The notes beneath the pieces are model-generated. The model saw nothing but the letters and a program-made list of their open reading frames with translations, was not told the DNA's origin and did not search any database. A DNA stretch of 64,000 nucleotides from Nematostella vectensis (lineage: Eukaryota; Cnidaria; Anthozoa; Actiniaria; Edwardsiidae): the NCBI RefSeq assembly GCF_932526225.1, contig NC_064043.1, positions 9,043,501-9,107,500 of the forward strand, read 5' to 3'. Below are positions 1-9,452 of the stretch, in pieces. The translations under genes and the position numbers were made by a program. Position 1 is the first letter of the stretch, and each line of letters starts with the position of its first letter.

Positions 1-464
1 CTGTATGACCTGAATTTGATTTGTTTGTCTTTGGGTTGAAAAGTCAGCAAGTGGTTTCACAAGCTTTCAAGGAGTGGACATTATGTTTTGAGGGCATGGA
101 AACGAACCTGAAGGATCAGAATAAATTTATCTATTTGTGTCTTGAGTTGTATTTGTTGATCTCTTTCCCTTGTATGGTATTTTGACCTTGTTGTCAAGAG
201 GGTCGATTCTGCCATTTTTCCTTGTCCGCTTTTGTCAAAGAACCTGCGCTATTATTTGGCTGAAGAGTAGTTGCTATCACCTTGGTTGGATGCATATCTT
301 CAAGACCATTTATTCTTTTGACTGATGCCTGAGTATCTTCATCTTGTTGTGTTTATTTTGAATTTATGAATTTTTTGGGTTGTGGGTACTTCTCAAAGCC
401 GGTACAGGCTGGTTGAGGGGTCAATGTGTCAAAAACATTGTTTACTTTTTACATTTGTTTGCAG
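1..464 (+). other. Intron or upstream part of the LEMD3 gene
   Basis: No coding exon or RNA gene can be supported here. It lies immediately upstream of the first recognised LEMD3/MAN1 exon (acceptor AG at 463-464), so it is most simply intron. The 5' exons, with the LEM domain and transmembrane segments, lie outside the window. Confidence 0.5.
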
Positions 465-1914
465 GGAAGTCCAAAGGGGAAATTCTGGCAGGGACAAGGT
501 ATGTGAGTGAGATAATTGTGGGAAATTTGACTCTACATAGCTAATTAAAATCAGGCATGACATAATCATCCTGTTTTTTTGGTGGAAAGTTTTGATGTTA
601 AATTATAGTGTATCCATCTATACATAATGTGCATAAACTGTAATTTTGGATATGGCTTGCAAAAGTGTTTGACTGATTAATTGATTGAGAAACTGCTAAA
701 AGTTTCTGCTTCGAAAGCAGCAGTGTCATGTTAAGTGTAAGAATCATTTAATATTCAATTTTTGTCTTAGCATTTGAGAACTTCCAGTGGGCCGTCAACC
801 CGCCCATCATCAGCCCAACCCCCTGCCTGAAGATCAGGAACATGTTTGACCATGAAGTGTGAGTACACGGATCAAGGGGAATGGTGTAGGCTGGGAAGAG
901 AGAGAGGGAACATGTTTGACCATGAAGTGTTAGTACAACGAGCAAGGGGGATGGTGTAGGCTGGGAGGGGAGAGGAAGGGAACATGTTTGACCATGAAGT
1001 GTGAGTACAATGAGCAAGGGGAATGGTGTAGGCTGGAAGGGGGGAGAGAAGGGAAGGATGAGTAGAAATGCAATTGTGTCACTTTCAAATTGCAAGCTTG
1101 GAGTGTTTGTATGTCTGATGTGAATCACTGTTGAATACCATGTCATTTGTTCCTGAATCAGATGTTACTGTCTGTCTTATGACTGTTCTGTGTGTTTGAT
1201 GCGTGGCTACTACCTCGAGCTGATTGTTGTGTGGTTTTGTTTGAGTGTTGCCTTTGCCCAATGCAGGGAGATGGAGGAAGGATGGCATGTTCTTATCCAA
1301 GATGCCATACTGGAGAAGTGCTCAGATGCTGGTGCTAACATCGTGCATATTGCTGTGGACAAAAGCTCCAATGAGGTACATAAAAAAATTGTACTGTATT
1401 GTCTAAGAATCAATTAGAAAATCGCTCTTTGGGTCACAAATGGCTTATGGAACAGAAAAAATCTGAAGACCAATTGAGTTTGACTGATCTTTTGCCGTTC
1501 ATCACATGAATGAGCTTACATCTTTCTCCTAGGGTTGTGTTTATGTCAAGTGTGACTCACATGACTCTGCAGGAATCGCATTCAAGAGTTTGCATGGTTG
1601 TTGGTTCGATGGTGAGTAGCATACTTTAACACAATATGCTGAAAAACCTTCCTGATTTTAGTTTCTTGTTTAGAATTCAAATCCAGAGCATGATTCATCA
1701 TGCCGACCCTGATGTCTCATGAAGTCTTTCCCTAACAGGTCGTCTTGTTGCGGTCAAGTACCTCACTCTGAAGCGCTATCATCAGAGGTTCCCTGTAGCT
1801 CTGTACGCCACCGAGGCATTGCGGCCCTCTGGACGCAGCCCTTCTTCACTAGTCACATTTAACCCAGAAGACCAAGATGATCAAGATAACAATGACTCAG
1901 ACCTTGAAGTTTAA
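465..1914 (+). CDS. LEMD3: Inner nuclear membrane protein MAN1 (LEMD3), C-terminal exons; partial
   Basis: Five exons can be read: 465-498, 771-858, 1267-1375, 1533-1611 and 1739-1914 (stop TAA 1912-1914). All have GT/AG borders and the phases agree throughout. The translation contains the MAN1 signatures CLKIRNMFDHE, DAILEKCSDAG, HIAVDKSS, CVYVKC, SLHGCWFDG, LVAVKYL and RYHQRFP. This is the C-terminal winged-helix plus UHM/RRM-like part, which in vertebrates faces the nucleoplasm and binds receptor-regulated Smads to damp BMP/TGF-beta signalling. It ends in an acidic Asp/Asn-rich tail (residues DNNDSDLEV). The 5' part is off the window. Two minisatellites grow out of this gene: one from the donor of the second exon listed, one from the stop-codon region. 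The identification rests on remembered family motifs and is strong. Confidence 0.88.
838..1052 (+). repeat. Minisatellite made of a LEMD3 exon end plus its splice donor (3 copies)
   Basis: A 70-72 bp unit is present three times, starting at about 838, 908 and 980. Each unit repeats the last about 20 coding bases of the exon ending at 858 (GAACATGTTTGACCATGAAG) followed by a donor: GTGAGT at 859, GTTAGT at 929 and GTGAGT at 1001. A purine-rich spacer completes the unit. Copies 1 and 3 keep a perfect donor, so the gene carries competing 5' splice sites. Confidence 0.9.
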
Positions 1915-2640
1915 ATCCTCCCACCCCTCCCCAGGGTGATCTAGATAACAATGACTCAGACCTTGAAGTTTAAACCCTCCCACCCCTCCCCAGGGTGATC
2001 ATGATAACAATGACTCAGACCTTGAAGTTTAAATCCTCCCACCCCTCCCCAGGGTGATCTAGATAACAATGACTCAGACCTTGAAGTTTAAACCCTCCCA
2101 CCCCTCCCCAGGGTGATCATGATAACGTTGACTTCAATATTGAAGTGAAACCCCTTTGATCCTTTCCTAGGGCAATCAGCAGAACAATAACATAGCCGTT
2201 AAGGTCTAACCCCTCCCACCCCTCTCTAGGGCGATGAGAATAACAATGACTTGGATAGGGAAGTCTAACCCCCCCACCCACCCCTCCCTAGGGCGATGAG
2301 AATAACAATGACTTGGATAGGGAAGTCTAACCCCCCCACCCACCCCTCCCTAGGGCGATGAGAATAACAATAACTTGGATAGGGAAGTCTAACCCCCCCC
2401 CCCCCCCCCCCACCCACCCCTCCCTATGGCAATGAGGATAACAATTACTTGGATATTAAGGTCTAACCCGTCCCACCCCTCCCTAGGGCGATTAGGATAA
2501 CAATGACTCAGACATTGAAGTCTACCCCACCCCACCTCTCCCTAGAGTGTCTGTCGGAGCCTAACCTCTCCCTATGATGTTCAGGATACCGGAAATTCAA
2601 CCCCTCCCCTCCCTAGAGTGATCAGGATAACGACGACGTT
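1878..2640 (+). repeat. Minisatellite grown from the LEMD3 stop-codon region
   Basis: A unit of about 59 bp repeats the end of the LEMD3 reading frame (ATAACAATGACTCAGACC, then TTGAAGTTTAA) joined to a C-rich spacer ending CCCCTCCCCAGGG. Copies at about 1884, 1944, 2003 and 2062 are nearly identical and alternate between two subtypes (GATCTAGATAAC and GATCATGATAAC), which is a dimeric higher-order unit. From about 2120 to 2640 the units diverge and carry longer C tracts. Every unit has a pyrimidine-rich CCAG that resembles a 3' splice site. Confidence 0.9.
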
Positions 2641-3170
2641 AACTAAACCAAAAATAGAGGCCAAGTATCTAATGAAATTTGATGTAGTCTCTAGCTTTGC
2701 GTGAGGAATATTACGAGTCGGGTGCACACTAGCGGCGTATTATCGCACACTCGACTTGAATAACAATGAATTACACAGCGACAAGAAAAATATCAAGTTT
2801 TTTATTTGATGCCATTATGTTATATCGATATTTCCAGCAAACTTATCGATTATATAACCTTTGGAGGCATGGCGTCAAAAACTAAATTATACTTCTACCG
2901 GAACCTTTTTTGAATCACACATATATGTACTCTAGTATAACTAAATCTGTATCATTTCAGGAATAAAAAGTATTTTATTTAACGGAAGTTTGATTGCAAC
3001 TCGGAACCGCAAGCGAAACTGTGATGCGCAACTCACAACCGGTAATCCCGTTCTCGGCTTCCGTACCTAAGTATTTGACCGATTCTCACTTGTGCTGCGC
3101 TTCCGTTTTCGCTTACGCTTGCGTCCTAGTGAGAACTAACCTTTATGCCCCCGTCCTCGATGATAGACTA
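2641..3170. other. Intergenic, nothing recognised
   Basis: AT-rich sequence between the LEMD3 repeat array and the first MITE. Short open frames look like chance frames. I see no exon, RNA gene or repeat structure. Confidence 0.4.
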
Positions 3171-3394
3171 GGGTGATTTAGACCCACGACGCCGGGAAGA
3201 GGACGCCGCCTCGCGTACGTTCGATTGCGCGCGCACGCTAATTTTTGCCGGCGTCCCGTCCTCTTGAAGAGGACGTGAAAAAGCATAAAATGCTGTCCTG
3301 GAAAGGAAGCGACGCCGGCAAGAAAAGCGTGCGCGCGCAATCGAACGTGCGCGAGGCGGCGTCTTCTTGCCGGCGTCGTGGATCTAAATCACCC
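3171..3394. mobile_element. Palindromic MITE with TA target duplication (Tc1/mariner type)
   Basis: A 224-bp foldback element. The arms of about 75 bp start GGGTGATTTAGA and end TCTAAATCACCC, with GC-rich interior arms containing CGATTGCGCGCGCACGC and its complement. It is flanked on both sides by TA (3169-3170 and 3395-3396), the target duplication typical of Tc1/mariner-type elements. It has no coding capacity. Confidence 0.8.
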
Positions 3395-4110
3395 TACTGT
3401 GATTGAAGCGTGTTGGTTTTCACGTCTCACCTTAATTAGTAACTACTGAAATGTATCACAGATATTGCATTTCTGTTACCCTGGGTACCAGAGGCTCTTA
3501 GCTTCGCGGCGACGGAGCCTCTTGTACCCAGAGTACATTTTGAGTTCTCAAGTTCCGCTGTCGCTGCACAGATATTCGTATTCGGAAGTATACGATGGTT
3601 ATATACGCTTTTTGGTATTGTCCATCTGTCTACTTGGATGTCACCTTCGCAGGTAAGAAAAACATTTTTTTCGTTCACAGAATTAAGAGTACTGATTTCT
3701 TAATTGAAATTTTTATTAATATTTTTACTATTATTTTTTATTGACATTTTAGTCGAGCATATAATATTTTGTATATTTTCCAAAGTAATTTTTATAACAT
3801 ATACACCACACGGCCGAAAATAAAGCAGAAGGCTTCGTGTCGTACTCTTATTGTTGTTGGGTACCCTGTGGTTAGTATGAAAGCGAAAATAACGAGTACA
3901 ATCTCAGTACATTCTCGTTCCCAGAGCTCCTCGGTTATGCTTCCCGCTGGAGATAACAGCGGAGGAGCTCTGGGAAGGAGAATGAATCTCAGTAGTACCC
4001 TGAGGTAAAAAGGCAAAAAAAAAAAAGATTCCTTCAGCTCCAGCCCGAAAACAAAGAAAAATCAAGGACACCGTTGTCGAAACTAGCCTTGAAATCCATT
4101 TGTACTTGTA
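3395..4110. other. Intergenic with small hairpins
   Basis: No gene recognised. It holds an imperfect inverted repeat around GGTACCAGAGGCTC / GAGCCTCTTGTACC (3485-3530) and a second hairpin at about 3919-3981 (CCCAGAGCTCCTC and GAGGAGCTCTGGG). These look like small foldback insertions. An A tract at 4014-4027 precedes the LINE. Confidence 0.45.
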
Positions 4111-4115
4111 TGTAA

Positions 4116-6625
4116 GCAGGGGATTTGAACGCCAAAGTAGGAACAGACAATACCAACTACGAGAGAGCTATGGGCGTGTATGGCTGTGGCACAATGAACA
4201 ACAACGGCGGACGACTTGCAGATTTTTGTCTCAACAATGACCTTGTAATTGGAGGTACTATATTCCCCCACAAGAACATCCACAAACTCACTTGGATGTC
4301 ACCAGATGAAAGAACACTCAACCAGATTGACCATATCATCATTAATGGAAAATGGCGACGATCCCTTTTAAATGTTAGAGTGTATCGAGGGGACGATGCA
4401 TCGAGTGACCACAACCTAGTTGTAACATCAGTGAAACTGAAACTTCGCAAGGTAAAAAAGCAAGTCCAGCAGAGGAAACAACTTGATGCGTCAAGCTTAA
4501 GTGTCCCAAGATTCAAAAGCAGTTTGTTCTAGAGGTAAAGAACCGCTTTCAGGCACTTGCCGACAATGCTGAAGACACCCCGGTTGAAACCAGATGGAAC
4601 AAGATCGAATCTGTGTACAACGAGACTGCAGTCAACACAATAGGCTACAAGAAGAAGAACAGCAAGCAATGGTTATCACCTGAGACATGGAAGAAGATAG
4701 ACGAACGCAAATAACTCAAGCTTAGGATGCTCAACATCAAATCAGCCAGGCTACAAGAACAGGCCCAACGCACACATGCATCCAAAGATAGAGAAGTGAA
4801 AAGGAGTGTAAGAAAAGACAAGAGAACATTCATCGAGGAGATGGCCTCCAAGGCCGAAGATACTGCTATGAAAGGAGAGCTGAGTACCGTTTATAAAATC
4901 ACGAAACAGCTTTGCGGTAGCTACACTAACCAATTACCACCAATTAAAGCTGACGGCTCTACATTGACCACCGAGCGTGAACAAGCAGCCAGATGGGTTC
5001 ATAGCACTTCCAAGAAGTTGTTAACTAACCTGAACCAGAGGAGCCAGCGAATCCCTTACCACCGCAAGACATTCTTAACATCGATACAGGCCCGCCTACT
5101 GCTTTAGAGGTTAGAAAAGCCATCAGAACCACGAAGAATGGCAAAGCACCCGGAATAGATTCAATCCATGCCGAGATGCTCCAAGCTGACCTTGACACCA
5201 GCACAACTGCGCTAATTGACCTCTTTAGCAAGATTTGGGACTCAAAAGTCGTCCCACGAGAATGGGCGAGAGGTCTCATTATTAAACTCCCAAAGAAAGG
5301 CAACCTGCAAAACTGTGACAACTGGCGTGGCATAACTCTTCTCTCCATCCCAAGCAAGATATTTTGTAAGATTCTTCTCCAGCGTATTGACTCAGCCATT
5401 GACAGCAGGCTGAGACAAGAACAGGCTGGATTCCGCAAGGGACGAGGATGTATAGATCAAATCTTCACACTGAGAAACATCATCGAGCAGTGTCTGGGAT
5501 GGAATGCCCCACTATACATCAACTTTATAGACTTTAGGAAGGCATTTGACAGTGTACACCGGGAGACTCTTTGGAAGATCTTGGAGTCGTATGGGATCCC
5601 CAACAAGATCATCACACTTATCAACCTGTTCTACAGCAACTTTGAGTGCAGTGTTATCACCAACAACACTAACACCTCAGAACCATTTCCAGTGAATTCT
5701 GGCGTTCGACAAGGATGCATCCTCTCACCCATATTATTCTTAGTGGCCATCGGCTGGATAATGCGACAAACAACATCAGACAAGACCAGAGGGATACAAT
5801 GGACTCTTTTCTCCCACCTCGAAGACTTAGATTTTGCCGACGATCTGGCAGTCCTTTATTCAAGGAGTGACCACCTGCAGGAGAAAACCGATAGATTAGA
5901 ACAATTTTCCAGCCAAACTGGGCTCCATATCAATACCACCAAGACCAAAGTCATGCCGATTAATCTGAAGATTTCTTTGCCTATAACCATCCAGGGTAAA
6001 GTGCTTGAGTCCGTGGAGGAATTTACCTACTTAGGCAGCCTCATTAGCAAGGATAATGGAGCCAAAAAGAAATTCTATCAAGGCTAGGTAAGGCACGTGG
6101 AACCTTTGCACGACTTAACTCCATCTGGAAGTCCAAGCAGTATAGCTTAAAGACCAAGCTACGATTGTACAACAGCAACGTGAAATCAGTTCTTCTTTAT
6201 GGATCTGAGTGCTGGCGCGTTGTAAAGGCAGACATGGAAAAGATCAATGCCTTCCTTAATGGGTGTCTGCGGAAGGTATGCCGTATCTTTTGGCCTCAGA
6301 AAATATCCAACGAAGATCTTTAGTGTAAAACGGGATCATATGACATCACCCAAGAGATAAAACACCGCCGGCTAAAGTGGCTGGGTCATGTCCTCAGGAT
6401 GGGGCAGGAACGTATCCCAAAGACATCAGCCTTATGGACTCCTATCGGGAAACGTAAGCCTGGACGGCCTAAAACAACTTGGCGAAGAACAATCCAGGCT
6501 GAGCTGCTAGAGATGGGATTGACTTGGGGCGAGGCACTAAAAGTTGCAAAGGACCGCCGAAGAGTGGCGTCACCGTGTCGCGGCCCTATTTCCCACTAGG
6601 GAAGATGGGGGTAGGTAAAAGTAAG
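4116..6625 (+). mobile_element. 5'-truncated, inactivated RTE-like non-LTR retrotransposon
   Basis: The copy begins inside the apurinic-type endonuclease domain (motif GDLNAKVG in the frame read from about 4118) and continues with the endonuclease C-terminus (about 4125-4500: QIDHIIIN, SDHNLVV). The reverse transcriptase lies at 5110-6087 and shows NWRGITLL, EQAGFRKGRGC, FIDFRKAFDSV, GVRQGCILSP and the catalytic FADD. A maturase-like tail follows (about 6385-6560: WLGHVLRMG, GRPKTTW). It ends with a short GTAAGTAA-like tail near 6615. Several stops and frameshifts (for example near 4530, 4712, 5105 and 6088) make it non-functional. I favour RTE/related because of the endonuclease and tail motifs; the exact clade is uncertain. 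Confidence 0.85.
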
Positions 6626-7000
6626 TAAACCAACTACACCTGATCGAACAGCTGAAAGGGAACTTTCAACCTTTGCAAAACGGCAACCAGTTTTTTCAAG
6701 CTAATCCTCTGTCTGGAGGCTCTGGTACCCAGGAATGTTTTTCTTTTATGCACATAAGAAAATAACTACGAAAATACATTTGCATTCAAGAGTTGGCTCA
6801 CAGAGCCTTTGATTTGTTTTGAAATGGCGGCTTTTTTCAGGAGAACTGTCAATTCTGGCGAATGCTAAGAAAACTAGCGCAATGCTAAGTCTGTAATTTT
6901 CGTTATGACTTCCTCATTACCAAACAAATCTGTCATATTATGTACAAAATGGTTTTTATGCTGTACAATTAGTCAAAACAGCCACTGAAGTCAGCTTTAT
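6626..7000. other. Intergenic, nothing recognised
   Basis: AT-rich DNA between the LINE tail and the next MITE. A short CTCTGGTACCCAGG motif near 6719 mirrors the hairpin motif at 3485, so it may be a terminus of the same small element family that the LINE region interrupted. Confidence 0.35.
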
Positions 7001-7266
7001 CACAGGTAGCCCAAGCATAATGTTAGTTGACTGCAATGTACTATAGTTAGGAAAAAAAAGTCTTTTTTTACATGGAAAGGTGGATTGAAGGAAGATTCTT
7101 CAAACTTCACATTAGCATTAAGGACATCACGGACTAACGACACGGTGAGTCTTCGTGGAATTTTATCTAGAATTTCTTATAAATTTTGAGGTATAAAAAC
7201 CCCTATATTATAATCCCTAACTATAGTACATTGCAGTCAACTAACATTATGCTTGGGCTACCTGTG
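7001..7266. mobile_element. MITE with about 50-bp terminal inverted repeats
   Basis: The left arm starts CACAGGTAGCCCAAGCATAA and runs to about 7051. The right arm, about 7215-7266, is its near-perfect reverse complement and ends GGGCTACCTGTG. The 266-bp unit carries no open frame. A clean target duplication is not evident, so the superfamily is not assigned; the CAGG terminus would suit a hAT-type element. Confidence 0.75.
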
Positions 7267-7826
7267 CCTTTACTCGACCAATTCATTTAACACTACGATT
7301 GTGTTTGTTTTCGCCAGAGCACGCGCATGCGCATACGTTATTCTGTACATTCGGTCACACAGCGCTGAGCACATGACGTCATCACTACTTAAAGTTAGTA
7401 GCAACACAAAGATCCCAAAGGACGCAATCCTGAAAAAATCCTCAACAAAAACGCTGCACTCTATTTCTTAGCTAACAGTGTGTGGCGTTATCGTGCAGGG
7501 CAGGGCTAGGGACCTGGTTATTGCCTCAGGTGTCTTTGTGTTGTACGGGTCGCCAAGTAGTAATATTAAGGCCAAAATCTCAAGGGAAGCTTCGCAATAA
7601 ACTAAATAGAACACATCAACAACTTTTATTTCAGTGCCTCAAACTTTATTTATTTATTTATTTTTATTGCTAACATTGAACGATCAATTGCACATTTCTA
7701 AAATTTCTTTAATTAACAAAGAATGCAAAGGACTTGTACATCCCGGTATGATGCATGTGCTGTGTCAGCCTTTTTCCGTGAAAACTCTCATGTGACCGAT
7801 TCTTTCCTGTGGTCGTGGTAGGCGGG
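7267..7826. other. Intergenic and 3' flank of the broken resistin-like gene
   Basis: No coding exon recognised. The segment holds the presumed 3' flank of the minus-strand gene that ends at 7827, including A/T-rich TTTATT runs around 7645-7665. Confidence 0.4.
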
Positions 7827-9347
7827 TTACTTGACCTTGCAGCACATTGCTAGGGTCCAGTCGAGGGACTGGCCATTAGGCATGCATCCCTTATGGCAAA
7901 AGCAGCGAGTTCCATTAGCCTCGGGGTTCTACGAGCCGCAGGCATAGCCACAGGCGCAACCTGTCACAAGGTAGCCGGCTGGGCAGGCTGCTCTGTTTCC
8001 TTTCGAGCTTACGGAAAGGCAGTGGAGTCTGCCTATATTGTAAGAACAGAGGATGAATGAACTTGGCAATAAATGGCCAAGAATGGCTCGCTCCCACAAA
8101 CGCCAAAACAAAAAAGAATAGATATAACATAGTAACATAAATACAATAACGAAATATTCTGCTAAATTTCTGCTAAATGTTTCAACTCCTTTTTGTTTTT
8201 GATGAAATGCAACAAAGAGTAGGTTTCCAGGAATAATGAAATAAAGCGTTGAAATAAAACACACGCATAATTAGTTTTGTTGCTTTGTCGGAATATTGAA
8301 AACTTGATGGCTTATTGCCCGACGTAATCAATCAAACAAATCCAAACAAAATGCCAATCGAACTCAATCGAATTTCAATCGTTCGATTGTTCGCGATTGG
8401 TTCGGCAATCGAACAAAATCGAACACGTTTTCGGTGAGTTCGATTTCCGAACAGAGACGAACTCTCAGCCAATCAAACGATTCGATTAGTTCGATTTTGT
8501 TCGGTTAATTGTTACATATGCAAAATAACTGGAGGCGAGGGGAAAACATGAGTAAAGCCAGCATTTCGATTAGCTACTTTAATTTCAAAGTCTAAAAATA
8601 GTATTCGAACAGTAAAGTGGTAATAATTACAAACCGTCAAAGAGGCAACAAAAAACGCCAGCAGCAGGAAAGCAACTAGCGAGGCTAGCGTTCTTACAAC
8701 CTCATAATAACTTTCAAGAAAAACTAGATATGGTCTTAGTAATAGCTGCTGCACTACGTCATGAACAGGCTAAACACAAGATATGATAGCAATCTAGCAA
8801 ATATAAAATAAAGAGCAATAAAACGAGAAAGAGAATTTTCCTTCGCTGGTCAAAATCAGTATAATATAGGAATGGCTGTTGGTTGGAAAGTCTTGCATAC
8901 GTTGTGGTCTTCTGTTGTTCGGCTGAGCGAATTGACAGCATGAAAACTGAGATCGGAACTTGCAATTGATAAAAAAAAGTTCGATTTTCTTCGATTACAA
9001 AAAAGTTCGATTACCGAACGTTCGATTGTGTTCGATTGGAAAATATTTTGGGTGAGTTCGATTTTGTTCGATTGCCGAACCAATCGCGAATCAATCAAAC
9101 AATTGAAATTTGATTGAGTTCGATTACCGAACGTTCGATTGATTAGGCCGGGTTATTGTCTCACACTACCTTTTCTCCATAGATGCCATTTACGACTAAC
9201 GATGGCTTCTGGATCTGACACAGGCTCTTCGTCTTCTACCGCCGTTCCTTCAAGTGCTGTCTCGTCTTCGCCTTCCTCCGCCATGGGGGCGCAATGAGCG
9301 AGGGCAACTGCGCCCAGAAGTAAAAGCAACAAAAGCTTGTACGACAT
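7827..9347 (-). pseudogene. Resistin-like secreted protein, copy 1, inactivated
   Basis: Two exons on the minus strand: 9347-9170 (59 codons plus 1 nt) and 8032-7827. The donor is AAAAG/GTAGTG and the acceptor ends ATATAG. Exon 1 encodes a Leu-rich signal peptide (cleavage expected after LAHC) and an acidic propeptide (ETALE, VEDEEPVSDPE). Exon 2 starts the Cys domain with spacing C-X11-C-X8-C-X-C-X3-C, matching resistin/RELM. At 7931-7929 the codon where both paralogues have the Trp of CGSW is TAG. The frame reopens and continues with Cys-rich residues (GTRCFCHKGC, AMCCKVK) to a TAA at 7829-7827. In addition, a 4-kb hAT element separates this gene from its TATA box. The single nonsense codon and otherwise preserved cysteines imply recent decay. 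The alternative, a truncated functional peptide, is less likely. Confidence 0.82.
8325..9145. mobile_element. Foldback element rich in CGAAC motifs, in the intron of resistin-like copy 1
   Basis: About 170 bp at 8325-8500 is mirrored in inverted orientation at about 8975-9145. Shared blocks include CGCGATTGGTTCGGCAATCG and ACAAAATCGAAC, and the outer ends are TAATCAATC and GATTGATTA. The arms are saturated with (A)TCGAAC/GTTCGA(T) motifs. The interior (8500-8975) has no recognised coding sequence. The right end lies only about 25 bp from the exon 1 splice donor. Confidence 0.7.
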
Positions 9348-9452
9348 CTTGAGCGCGCCTTGACTGGGAGTGTTAGGAGGTTTTCGGTAGCAGACCGTGT
9401 TGTGTGGAGCTTCGCCTACGAAGTGTGCAGAGGGAAGGCGAGCCATTCCCTT

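Noticed and set aside
748-1146. A 132-codon minus-strand frame at the LEMD3 minisatellite
   Set aside because: It is created by the tandem repeat, antisense to a real exon.
7929-7931. TAG in resistin-like copy 1 as programmed readthrough or a recoded amino acid
   Set aside because: Selenocysteine uses TGA, no structural signal is visible, and the promoter of the same gene is disrupted, so decay is simpler.
9445-9452. 8-bp target duplication for the hAT-like element
   Set aside because: ATTCCCTT on the left and CCCTTATA on the right do not match over 8 bp; only CCCTT is shared.
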